Assembly: GCA_002255025.1 (NCBI GenBank)
Contig: NJEJ01000070.1
Location: forward strand, 1 to 5,332
Source of the DNA: Candidatus Bathyarchaeota archaeon ex4484_135
GTDB lineage: Archaea > Thermoproteota > Bathyarchaeia > EX4484-135
Reading direction: 5' to 3'
DNA: 5,332 nucleotides
Position numbers and translations under genes: made by a program. This document shows positions 1 to 5,332 of this stretch, one piece after another; the first letter of the stretch is position 1; every line of letters begins with the position of its first letter. The notes under the pieces are model-generated. The model was not told where the DNA came from. It saw nothing but the letters and a program-made list of their open reading frames with translations, and did not search any database.

Positions 1-2
1 GG

Positions 3-794
3 TCAGGTGCCTGGGCTGAGTACGAGGTCGAGAAAGCCTTCAACATGACGGTCTACGGTCACGAGGTGGGGCGTGGTGATAAGCTCAGGTACAGGCTCGT
101 GGGCACCGAGTTAGGCAATATGACCACGTGGTGGGGCGAGCTGGTAGCCCATGTAGAGGTCCCGTTGTGTGATGTATGGCTTAACGGAGAGAAGATAGCT
201 AGTAACATTCCACCTGAGCCCTTCAACATCACGTTTCCCGGTCCAACAGGCCCCTTCTGGCCAGCAAGCAAAGCCTTCTGGCGTGATTGCAAGCACTGGT
301 TTAACTCCTCCGAGAACTGGGCTGGCCTGGTCATCCAAGAATACAGATTTGATGCAAGTGAAGATGCCGTTACTATCGTCTTAAATGGCAAAGGCATCTA
401 TATGCCCTTGTTCTTCGTGCTCGTGGACGAGCTTAGATTGGAGATGATCATCGATAAGGACACAGGGGTCGTGAGGTCTTTCAGCTTCTTCGTGGCCGTG
501 AGCGTAGCAGGGCCCGGCATCACTCAAGGAAGCCGTTCTAGCATAACCCTGAAGCTGGTCAGCACGAAGGTGGCCGGTGCCCTGCCTGAGGCTTCTGAAA
601 GCTGGTTAGACAAGCTGCTCGGCTTCCTGTTGTCCTTCCTGAGGGATTATCAACCGTGGCTTCTCCTAGCCTCGTTGGTGATGGCCGTGGCAGCTCTAGT
701 CTTGGCCGTGAGGTCTGTTGCCAAGCTGAGGCGTGGCTTAGACAGGCTCATCAGCGAGGTAGAAGAGGCCATAGCAAGACAGGCCGGCCCCTGA
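3..794 (+). CDS. Probable surface-exposed membrane protein with C-terminal anchor (5' end missing)
   Basis: The reading frame is open to the left edge, so the ATG at 45 is probably internal and the gene is 5'-partial: 263 residues are visible. The first visible residues read SGAWAEYEVEKAF, resembling the beta-strand openings (GxWxxYEV) common in archaeal secreted proteins of unknown function. Four N-glycosylation sequons lie in the part before the membrane helix: NMT at 42-50, NMT at 117-125, NIT at 225-233 and NSS at 303-311. Two cysteines (in PLCDVW and RDCKHW) could form a disulfide. One strongly hydrophobic helix starts near base 657 (WLLLASLVMAVAALVLAV) and is followed by a basic tail (KLRRG) of about 25 residues, fitting a type I topology with the bulk outside the cell. 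A signal peptide is expected upstream but cannot be seen. The function is unknown; a binding or envelope role is inference only. Gene 813-1451 follows after 18 nt. Confidence 0.8.
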   Translation, partial: SGAWAEYEVEKAFNMTVYGHEVGRGDKLRYRLVGTELGNMTTWWGELVAHVEVPLCDVWLNGEKIASNIPPEPFNITFPGPTGPFWPASKAFWRDCKHWFNSSENWAGLVIQEYRFDASEDAVTIVLNGKGIYMPLFFVLVDELRLEMIIDKDTGVVRSFSFFVAVSVAGPGITQGSRSSITLKLVSTKVAGALPEASESWLDKLLGFLLSFLRDYQPWLLLASLVMAVAALVLAVRSVAKLRRGLDRLISEVEEAIARQAGP

Positions 795-812
795 CCGTCA
801 TCTAGCCCCTGA

Positions 813-1451
813 ATGGCCGAGGAGCAGAAGCCAGAGCCCTTATTATGCTTGACCAACGATGGTGTGGCGGTGCCTGGCTTGGATGACGATGGTGCGGAGG
901 CCACCAGGCGTAAGGGATGTCTGGCATCTTACAGCCCCTTCTTCGGAGTAGGGACTTTTGCCTTCCTAGAGCTGCCGGAGGCCTGGGACCTGAGGGTCGG
1001 CCCTGAGCCTCCGGAGTGCGACCTGCTCGGGAATTGGAACCCGACAGGCGAATTCAGGTGGGTCGTCAAGGGCAAGCTGAAGGTATTCTTGGTCAACGAG
1101 GATGGGAGGCGTATATACCTGTTGTCCGTGGAGGCCAGGGACTTCAGGAGGGCCTCTGATGCCGAGGAAACCCTCAGGAAGAAAATGGAAAAGCTGAGGA
1201 AAGACAAGGCTTCTGAAGTGCTTGAAGAGGGAACGGTGAGCATCTCGGGCCATGATGCATCTTACCTAGTCCTCGCCAGGCACAAAAAGAAGCTATTTGG
1301 GCGTGAGGAGACGAGGTACATGGTGATTGTTGGTTTCTTCTGCGATAAGACCGGTAGAATGCTCTGGGTGGAGGTCACAGGAGGTCCCTACCTCGTGGAG
1401 GACGTGGCCGACCTCGTGTCCATCATCTCCTCCCTCTCCTGCCATGAGTGA
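813..1451 (+). CDS. Hypothetical soluble protein ending in SLSCHE, probably co-transcribed with the surface protein
   Basis: This 212-residue protein has no signal peptide or membrane helix that I can see, so it is probably cytoplasmic. I do not recognise the family. Visible parts are an acidic variable N-terminus (1-35); a Pro/Trp-rich segment (about 42-86) with PEAWDLRVGPEPPECDLLG and NWNPTGEFRW; a strand-rich stretch (88-110); a charged, probably helical, Lys/Glu-rich segment (112-139); and a C-terminal part with SGHDA (145-149), a KKKLFGREETR loop (158-168), FFCDKTGR (175-182) and the terminal SCHE. Five cysteines (12, 36, 69, 177, 210) and C210-H211 leave room for metal or disulfide chemistry, but no known ligand pattern is evident. 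The ATG at 813 directly follows an in-frame TGA, so no upstream extension is possible, and no Shine-Dalgarno site precedes it. Translation may depend on reinitiation from the upstream gene, 18 nt away. The 3' end overlaps the convergent gene by 29 nt. Confidence 0.75.
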   Translation: MAEEQKPEPLLCLTNDGVAVPGLDDDGAEATRRKGCLASYSPFFGVGTFAFLELPEAWDLRVGPEPPECDLLGNWNPTGEFRWVVKGKLKVFLVNEDGRRIYLLSVEARDFRRASDAEETLRKKMEKLRKDKASEVLEEGTVSISGHDASYLVLARHKKKLFGREETRYMVIVGFFCDKTGRMLWVEVTGGPYLVEDVADLVSIISSLSCHE

Positions 1452-2106
1452 GCTCCTCAGGCCCATAGATAGCCTTAGCTGTTGCCTCCAAGAGCTTGAA
1501 AATCGCTCTTATAGTAGATTCCCTCTTACGACATGCTATCAGGATGTGCGGTTCTCTCCGGGATATCGAGAACCTCTCGAGACAGCTCCTCAGGGCTGTT
1601 AAGTGCTCGAGAACCTCGCCCGACAAGAACTTAAAGGCCTTATCTGGCCTATCTGATTTAATGTTCATGTACCTACCGAGGCCCCCGACTTTTACCGGCT
1701 TAAACAACTCTTTTTTGACGGTTATCTCTTTCTCTAACCTAGCTTCCTTCCCGAAGACCTCTAGTTGGAAATCTGGCTTCTTGACTAGGTTGGCCTTCAC
1801 TATCACCAAATCCCTCCGGCCAGCTGCGTAAGCTGCCAAGAGGTAAAGCGGCATTTCCCTGGCCAAGAGGACCAGAGATACTTCTACTTTCGATAATGGG
1901 CCAGAAGGAAGCCTGAAGGCCGCTTTGAAGCCCGATGAGCCAAAGCTCTTGAAGCTGATACGTCTCGAATAACGCTTGAGCACGTCTCTCAGTTCTCTCC
2001 AGAAGGAACGCTGAATTCTCCTATTCCAGATAGAACCTACGGTATAGAGAGCTATTAAGGAGACCGTCAGTCCCAATATGGCCGCCATTTCCCAGCTCAA
2101 CTGCAT
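1423..2106 (-). CDS. Hypothetical basic protein with N-terminal membrane anchor
   Basis: This 227-residue protein has one hydrophobic helix at residues 8-27, followed at once by an Arg-rich stretch (NRRIQRSFWRELRDVLKRYSRR). That placement argues for an N-terminal anchor with the basic body in the cytoplasm. The body has a mixed segment with LPSGPLSKVEVSLVLLAREMP (67-86), a Lys-rich middle, a helical region around 165-180, SRREPH at 182-187, a further helix (about 196-213) and a very basic end (HGRRGRR). I do not recognise the family; the regular helix/strand pattern suggests a real folded protein. ATG at 2106 is used; Met7 (ATG at 2088) is a possible alternative. No Shine-Dalgarno site precedes the start, which fits the short leader predicted from the upstream TATA-like box. 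GC in the 60-base lines I counted is about 47-50%, lower than in cstA, so a different history or weaker selection on codons is possible. Confidence 0.7.
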   Translation of the reverse strand: MQLSWEMAAILGLTVSLIALYTVGSIWNRRIQRSFWRELRDVLKRYSRRISFKSFGSSGFKAAFRLPSGPLSKVEVSLVLLAREMPLYLLAAYAAGRRDLVIVKANLVKKPDFQLEVFGKEARLEKEITVKKELFKPVKVGGLGRYMNIKSDRPDKAFKFLSGEVLEHLTALRSCLERFSISRREPHILIACRKRESTIRAIFKLLEATAKAIYGPEELTHGRRGRR

Positions 2107-2130
2107 GGCTTTTCCACGTGCCTTCCCGTA

Positions 2131-2146
2131 AGTCTTAAATTTTCGG
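2131..2146 (-). promoter_or_regulatory. Archaeal BRE/TATA-like promoter for the 1423-2106 gene
   Basis: Read on the minus strand, this site is ccgaaaatttaagact: a purine-rich BRE-like CCGAAA followed by an ATTTAAG TATA-like box. The box centre lies near 2138, and the usual spacing of about 25-27 nt puts the start of transcription near 2111-2113, only 5-7 nt before the ATG at 2106. A nearly leaderless transcript agrees with the lack of a Shine-Dalgarno site. The assignment rests on consensus and spacing only. Confidence 0.5.
2131..2146 (+). promoter_or_regulatory. TATA-like box for cstA, same AT-rich element as the divergent gene
   Basis: On the plus strand the box reads CTTAAATTTT with GTAAG just upstream as a weak BRE. 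Its centre near 2139 predicts transcription starting around 2164-2166, at the Shine-Dalgarno site, giving a leader of about 14 nt. That is short but workable. The 72-nt gap holds no better AT-rich box for this strand. The symmetric AAATTT core (2137-2142) allows use in both directions. Confidence 0.4.
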
Positions 2147-2164
2147 TTACTTCACGACCAAGCC

Positions 2165-2170
2165 GGAGGG
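2165..2170 (+). promoter_or_regulatory. Shine-Dalgarno site of cstA
   Basis: GGAGGG lies 8 nt before the ATG at 2179, a strong match to the archaeal anti-Shine-Dalgarno sequence at normal spacing. It fixes the start codon of the transporter. Confidence 0.8.
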
Positions 2171-2178
2171 TAGACAAT

Positions 2179-3999
2179 ATGGCGGAAGTCTACCCGCTAT
2201 ACTTCGTTCTTGCTGGCGTGATAGTGTACGGTGCTGCCTACTTCCTGTACGCCAGGTGGTATGACAAGAACGTGTGGGAGCCCGACCCCAAGCGTGCTAC
2301 GCCAGCCCACATGTACATGGACGGCATCGAGTTCTTCCCGACCAGCAAGTACGTGCTCTTCGGCTTCCAGTTCAAGGGCATAGCCGCCCTAGGGCCCATC
2401 TTGGGCCCGTTCATAGGCCTGACCTTCGGCTGGGTCCCGGCTCTGATATGGCTGCTCATAGGCAACTTCTTCATCGGCTGGATACACGACTACTCTGCCC
2501 TGTTCATGTCGGTCCGCAACGAGGGCAGGACTATGGGCCCGCTGACCTACGAGCTGATAAGCCCAAGAGCCCGCACGTCCCTGCTGGGCTTCCTGCTGTT
2601 CTACCTGATACTGATCACCAGCGTCTTCGTCCTGCTGTGTGGCCTGTTCTTCTGCCTCTGGCCTGGCTCGCTGATAGTCACCATACTCACCATAATCTCA
2701 GGCCTCATCATGGGCCTCCTGATGTATAGGATGAGGGTGCCCATCATCCACGCGACGATAATAGGCATCATAATAATATGCATAGGCATATGGGCTGGCG
2801 GCTACACCCAGGCCGTGGCACCGAAGCTGATGATAAACCCTGCGACAGGTAAGCCCTACTTGTGGGTCGGCATGCTAATAACAGCCATAATATGCTTCAT
2901 AGGTGCCGTCACGCCGATAATATGGTGGACCCAGCCCGTCAACTACGCAGCCTTCTGGCCTTGCACGGCAGGCGTGATTCTCATCATCCTAGCTGCCTTC
3001 GCCTCGCCTGCCACGGGCGTGGCGATCGAGCAGCCAGCCTTCGCAGGCGATATACCGGGCATTTACAAGATCGGCGTTGGGCCGGTATGGCCCATACTGA
3101 CGGTCTCCATAGCCTGTGGAGCCATATCGGGCTGGCACAGCCTGGTCGGCACAAGCGGCTCGGCCAGGCAGCTCGACGTTGAAACCGATGCTCTGCCGGT
3201 AGGTGCCGGTGCCATGCTCATGGAGGGCCTCCTGGCCCTGTCGGCCCTGTCCTCCTACATGGTTCTCACGCCCAGCGAAGTCGTCAAGTACGTGACGAAG
3301 TGGGGCTGCTTCGTGGCTGGTGCCTGCAAGCTGGTCGCCCCCATGTTCGGCCTCTCGCCTGACAACGCGTACCTCATAGCCTTCTTCGGCTCCTTCCTAG
3401 AGCTCTACGCCATAACGGTCGAGCAGATGGTCGTCAGGTTCTTCAGGCTGGCACTAGGCGAGGTGACCGCTGGTAGGCCCGTCCTCAGGGCCTGGATAGG
3501 CAACAAGTACTCTGCCGCGGCCATCTGCCTGCTTGTGGGAGGCATCTTCGCCTACTCCGGTGCCTGGATCAACCTGTGGCTCCTCTTCGGTGGTTCTAAC
3601 CAGCTGCTGGCTGGCCTGGCCCTCCTGCTGACCAGCATATACTTGGCCAAGGTGAGGAAGCCCACCGCCTTCAACCTCGGACCGGCCATATTCATGATAT
3701 TCACCTGTGAAGCAGCCCTGATATGGGAGACGTTCTTCATATTCCTCGGCTTAGGTTACCTACCGCTGCCGCCCGAGAAGCAAGTGGGCCTGATCTTCGG
3801 GAAGCCCATAGCCAAGGGACCGCTAGCCGAGCTCATAAAGGCTGGCGTGGGCTGGGCCAAGGGCGTTGCCATGGCACTGAATATCATATTCTTCCTCTTC
3901 GGCCTCATACTGATAGTGCTAGGAGCCATCGTGGCCTACGACGGCTTCAGGTCCTACTTCAGGTTCAAGAGAGCACCGCCCGAGAAGGCCGAGGAGTGA
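2179..3999 (+). CDS. cstA: CstA-family carbon starvation transporter (peptide/pyruvate uptake)
   Basis: This 606-residue polytopic membrane protein belongs to the carbon starvation protein A family. Characterised bacterial members take up peptides during starvation (E. coli CstA) or import pyruvate (BtsT/YjiY). Family landmarks are TPAHMYMDG (41-49), matching the family's TPAHxxxDG; PTSKYVLFG (54-62); AALGPILGP (69-77); H103-D104 in the loop matching the family's QDF region; SGWHSLVGTSGSARQLD (from 317), the counterpart of SGFHSLVSSGTTSKQL; the following GAGAMLMEGLLAL; and FGGSNQLLAGLAL (470-482), matching the LFGAANQLLA motif. I count about 14-16 membrane helices, the first at 5-25 and the last near 560-590, followed by a basic cytoplasmic tail. 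It is shorter than E. coli CstA (about 700 residues). The start is set by a GGAGGG site 8 nt upstream. It is probably monocistronic, with a divergent neighbour upstream and a T-rich terminator at the 3' end. The family is very sure; the substrate here is unknown. Confidence 0.95.
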   Translation: MAEVYPLYFVLAGVIVYGAAYFLYARWYDKNVWEPDPKRATPAHMYMDGIEFFPTSKYVLFGFQFKGIAALGPILGPFIGLTFGWVPALIWLLIGNFFIGWIHDYSALFMSVRNEGRTMGPLTYELISPRARTSLLGFLLFYLILITSVFVLLCGLFFCLWPGSLIVTILTIISGLIMGLLMYRMRVPIIHATIIGIIIICIGIWAGGYTQAVAPKLMINPATGKPYLWVGMLITAIICFIGAVTPIIWWTQPVNYAAFWPCTAGVILIILAAFASPATGVAIEQPAFAGDIPGIYKIGVGPVWPILTVSIACGAISGWHSLVGTSGSARQLDVETDALPVGAGAMLMEGLLALSALSSYMVLTPSEVVKYVTKWGCFVAGACKLVAPMFGLSPDNAYLIAFFGSFLELYAITVEQMVVRFFRLALGEVTAGRPVLRAWIGNKYSAAAICLLVGGIFAYSGAWINLWLLFGGSNQLLAGLALLLTSIYLAKVRKPTAFNLGPAIFMIFTCEAALIWETFFIFLGLGYLPLPPEKQVGLIFGKPIAKGPLAELIKAGVGWAKGVAMALNIIFFLFGLILIVLGAIVAYDGFRSYFRFKRAPPEKAEE

Positions 4000-4025
4000 T
4001 TAAAAACCCAATTTTTATTTTATTC
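4000..4025. terminator. Two-way oligo-T terminator between convergent genes
   Basis: The gap between the stop codons of cstA (3999) and the ATPase gene (4020) is only 20 nt. On the plus strand it carries TTTTTATTTTATT (4012-4024), and on the minus strand it reads GGGTTTTTAA (4010-4001). Oligo-T tracts are the usual intrinsic termination signal in archaea and need no hairpin; I see none. Each tract is placed correctly to stop the gene pointing at it. Confidence 0.6.
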
Positions 4026-5042
4026 TGGCATCTCGCCTGATATTAGGGCATCTGCCACCTTCGCTATCATGTCCACGCCAGCTACCTCTGTCTCGAAGAG
4101 CGGTATGTAGGCCCTCACGAGCGGGCCGAGGTCACGCTCTATTATGGCCATGTAGCCCTCCTGCTCCCTCAGCTTGTTCAGCATGTATTCGGATTTTTCG
4201 CCCTTCTCCACCACGCTCTTGGGTATGACGCCGTTCACTATGACGCCGCCTATCGGTATGTCGAAGGCCTTCACCATGCGTATGAACCTCTTCACGACCG
4301 ATATGGGCAGTGCGAGCGGGAGGGTCACGAAGAAGAAGGCCGTCCGGTCCGGGTCCGTCAGGAACTTCTTGGCAGCCCTTATCCGCTTATCCATGTTTAT
4401 CAGGTCGGCCATGAGCGGGTCCTTCTTTATCTCCTCCATGACCTTTTCCTTCCTGAAGGACAGCTTGACACGGAGCGATAGGGCTTCCTTACGGCTCTCT
4501 ATCATCCTCTGGAGCCAGAGCGTGTATATCTTGCTGAGGCCTATCAGCCTTATGGCGTTGGCCACGGCAGCACAGTCGAAGACTATCTTGTCGTAATTGG
4601 GCCCCTGCTCAAGCATTATGTCCACCATTTTGTCGAACATGGCGGATTCCTCGAAGGCCGGGTTCGTGGTGGCTATGTCTATGAACGGGTCAGGGTTTAT
4701 AGGTATGTCAGCCCACTTGAAGAACTCACGAAGCCTCCTGCCTAACATGTCCTTGTAACGCTGTATCACGTCGCTTATGTCGACCTCGCAGGCCCAGAGG
4801 TTGTCCACGCCTTCAACGGGCTTTATCTGGCCTCCCCAGAGGTCCTGGCCAAAGACGCTCGATAGGGAGTGGACGGGGTTCAGGGAAACCAGCAAGACCT
4901 TCTGGCCCTGGGTGGCGAAGTAGTAGGCCATGCCAGCGGCGGCGACCGTCTTGCCCACCCCGCCCTTGCCGCCCGTGAAGAGGAACTTCAGGCTCGGCTT
5001 TGATTTGACGAAGTCCACGAAACGCATCCTCTCACTGCTCAC
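4020..5042 (-). CDS. ArsA/Get3-family ATPase with altered Switch I and Switch II
   Basis: This 340-residue protein belongs to the ArsA/Get3 branch of the SIMIBI P-loop ATPases. The P-loop GGKGGVGKT (24-32) with its deviant-Walker Lys is intact. Switch I reads SLNPVHSLSSVFG (53-65), aligning with the family's DPAHSLSDxF but with Asn55 (AAC) in place of the catalytic Asp. Switch II reads DCAAVANAIRL (156-166) against the canonical DTAPTGHTLRL: Asp156, Ala158, Arg165 and Leu166 are kept, while the Thr, Pro, Thr, Gly and His positions are changed. LTDPDRTAFFFVTLP (228-242) and GGVIVNGVIP (265-274) match the family's L-DP-xxT-xF and VN-x-x-x-P strands. The Get3 CxxC zinc motif and the ArsA arsenite cysteines are missing. 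The start is GTG at 5042 with GGAGGTG 7 nt upstream. It overlaps the upstream paralogue by 11 nt, so the two probably work together. Arsenite pumping is unlikely: no arsB or arsR is present and ligands are absent. The true substrate is unknown. Confidence 0.88.
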   Translation of the reverse strand: MSSERMRFVDFVKSKPSLKFLFTGGKGGVGKTVAAAGMAYYFATQGQKVLLVSLNPVHSLSSVFGQDLWGGQIKPVEGVDNLWACEVDISDVIQRYKDMLGRRLREFFKWADIPINPDPFIDIATTNPAFEESAMFDKMVDIMLEQGPNYDKIVFDCAAVANAIRLIGLSKIYTLWLQRMIESRKEALSLRVKLSFRKEKVMEEIKKDPLMADLINMDKRIRAAKKFLTDPDRTAFFFVTLPLALPISVVKRFIRMVKAFDIPIGGVIVNGVIPKSVVEKGEKSEYMLNKLREQEGYMAIIERDLGPLVRAYIPLFETEVAGVDMIAKVADALISGEMPE

Positions 5043-5332
5043 GCCACCACACCTCCCCCTCCGGGCTCCAGCCGAACAGGTCCTTGGCCACGCGAGCTAT
5101 CATCTCGAGGCCCTTGGGCTCACGGTCATACATGGGCAAGACGGCCCTTATGTAATCGCCGAACTTATCCCATATGATGTCCATGTATTTCTGCTGCATT
5201 TTTATCCTGTTCCTAAGGTAGGGCCCGACATCCGGCCTCTTCAGCAGGCTGACCGGGTATACCATGTTCACTATTATGCCGCTCAGCCTCATGTCCAGCT
5301 TGGCGAACATGTCGAGGGCCCTCTCGGTGTCG
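5032..5332 (-). CDS. C-terminal part of a second ArsA/Get3-like ATPase (5' end beyond the window)
   Basis: The frame is open to the right edge, so the ATG at 5310 is internal; 99 residues are visible. They align with residues from about 250 of the neighbouring ATPase: GIIVNMVYP against GGVIVNGVIP, KMQQKYMDII against REQEGYMAII, and LEMIARVAKDL against VDMIAKVADAL. The first residues, DTERALDMF, match the ETER helix that follows the PExLS segment in Get3 and ArsA proteins, a motif lost in the downstream paralogue. At the position of the Get3 zinc CxxC (just before KMQKKYL in yeast Get3) this protein has no cysteine. It ends in a Trp-rich tail (FGWSPEGEVWWREQ) that lies over the ribosome binding site of the next gene. 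The P-loop and switches are outside the window, so catalytic competence cannot be judged. Confidence 0.85.
   Translation of the reverse strand, partial: DTERALDMFAKLDMRLSGIIVNMVYPVSLLKRPDVGPYLRNRIKMQQKYMDIIWDKFGDYIRAVLPMYDREPKGLEMIARVAKDLFGWSPEGEVWWREQ
5050..5056 (-). promoter_or_regulatory. Shine-Dalgarno site of the downstream ATPase, inside the upstream gene
   Basis: GGAGGTG on the minus strand sits 7 nt before the GTG codon at 5042-5040. It favours this GTG over the ATG of residue 6 (5027-5025), for which the site would be too far away. Its position within the last codons of the upstream ATPase gene points to translational coupling of the pair. Confidence 0.8.

Noticed and set aside
59..397. 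Minus-strand open frame opposite the surface-protein gene
   Set aside because: No ribosome site or family pattern; the plus-strand frame has sequons and a membrane anchor and continues to the window edge.
1711..1716. T6 tract as terminator for the 3-1451 operon
   Set aside because: It lies 260 nt inside the opposite gene and simply encodes Lys codons there; position alone does not support it.
1496..1831. Plus-strand frame opposite the unknown membrane-anchored gene
   Set aside because: Composition is irregular and no ribosome site is present; the minus-strand frame has an anchor, a promoter-like site and full length.
2274..2729. A 151-codon frame inside cstA
   Set aside because: It is His/Arg/Pro-rich, as expected from a shifted frame over a GC-rich membrane protein gene; the cstA frame holds all family motifs.
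3785..3811. A small inverted repeat (gggcct ... agccca) in cstA
   Set aside because: It is short, imperfect and inside conserved coding sequence; such pairs are expected by chance at this GC.
4174..4596. A 140-codon plus-strand open frame opposite the ATPase gene
   Set aside because: It is antisense to a well-supported ATPase, has a Ser/Met-rich low-complexity composition typical of a shadow frame, and has no domain.
4020..5332. An arsenite-efflux (ars) operon
   Set aside because: No arsB, arsR, arsD or arsC is present and the arsenite-binding cysteines are missing from the ATPases, so the family name should not be read as arsenic resistance.

Overview
The window looks like a piece of a thermophilic archaeal chromosome, probably from the Thermoproteota/TACK side, though I cannot name a genus. 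The signs are heavy use of AGG and ATA codons, an archaeal BRE/TATA-like element, strong GGAGG-type Shine-Dalgarno sites on two genes, an oligo-T terminator between convergent genes, N-glycosylation sequons in a probable surface protein, and compact packing. In the 60-base lines I counted, GC is about 53-60% in the carbon-starvation gene and about 47-50% in the reverse-strand unknown gene.

Layout from left to right. (1) Positions 3-794, plus strand: the 3' part of a gene for a probable surface protein, with four sequons, one C-terminal membrane helix and a short cytoplasmic tail. (2) Positions 813-1451, plus strand: a soluble unknown protein 18 nt downstream, probably in the same operon. (3) Positions 1423-2106, minus strand: an unknown basic protein with an N-terminal membrane anchor, meeting gene 2 tail to tail with a 29-nt overlap. 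(4) Positions 2107-2178: a 72-nt divergent promoter region with one near-palindromic AT-rich box that could serve both sides. (5) Positions 2179-3999, plus strand: a CstA-family carbon-starvation transporter, the clearest identification here. (6) Positions 4000-4019: a 20-nt gap with T tracts on both strands, a likely two-way terminator. (7) Positions 4020-5042, minus strand: an ArsA/Get3-family ATPase with an intact P-loop but altered Switch I and Switch II. (8) Positions 5032-5332, minus strand: the C-terminal part of a second ArsA/Get3-like ATPase, overlapping gene 7 by 11 nt.

The most interesting unit is the ArsA-like pair. The two genes are translationally linked and paralogous, both lack the CxxC zinc motif of Get3, and the complete member has Asn where the family has its catalytic Switch I Asp. 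This suggests a heteromeric ATPase with one catalytically impaired subunit, but the N-terminal half of the partner lies outside the window. CstA would import peptides or pyruvate. I see no sequence evidence linking CstA, the ATPase pair and the left-hand unknowns into one pathway. There is no stretch over 300 bases without a gene, and I found no RNA gene, mobile element or CRISPR array.
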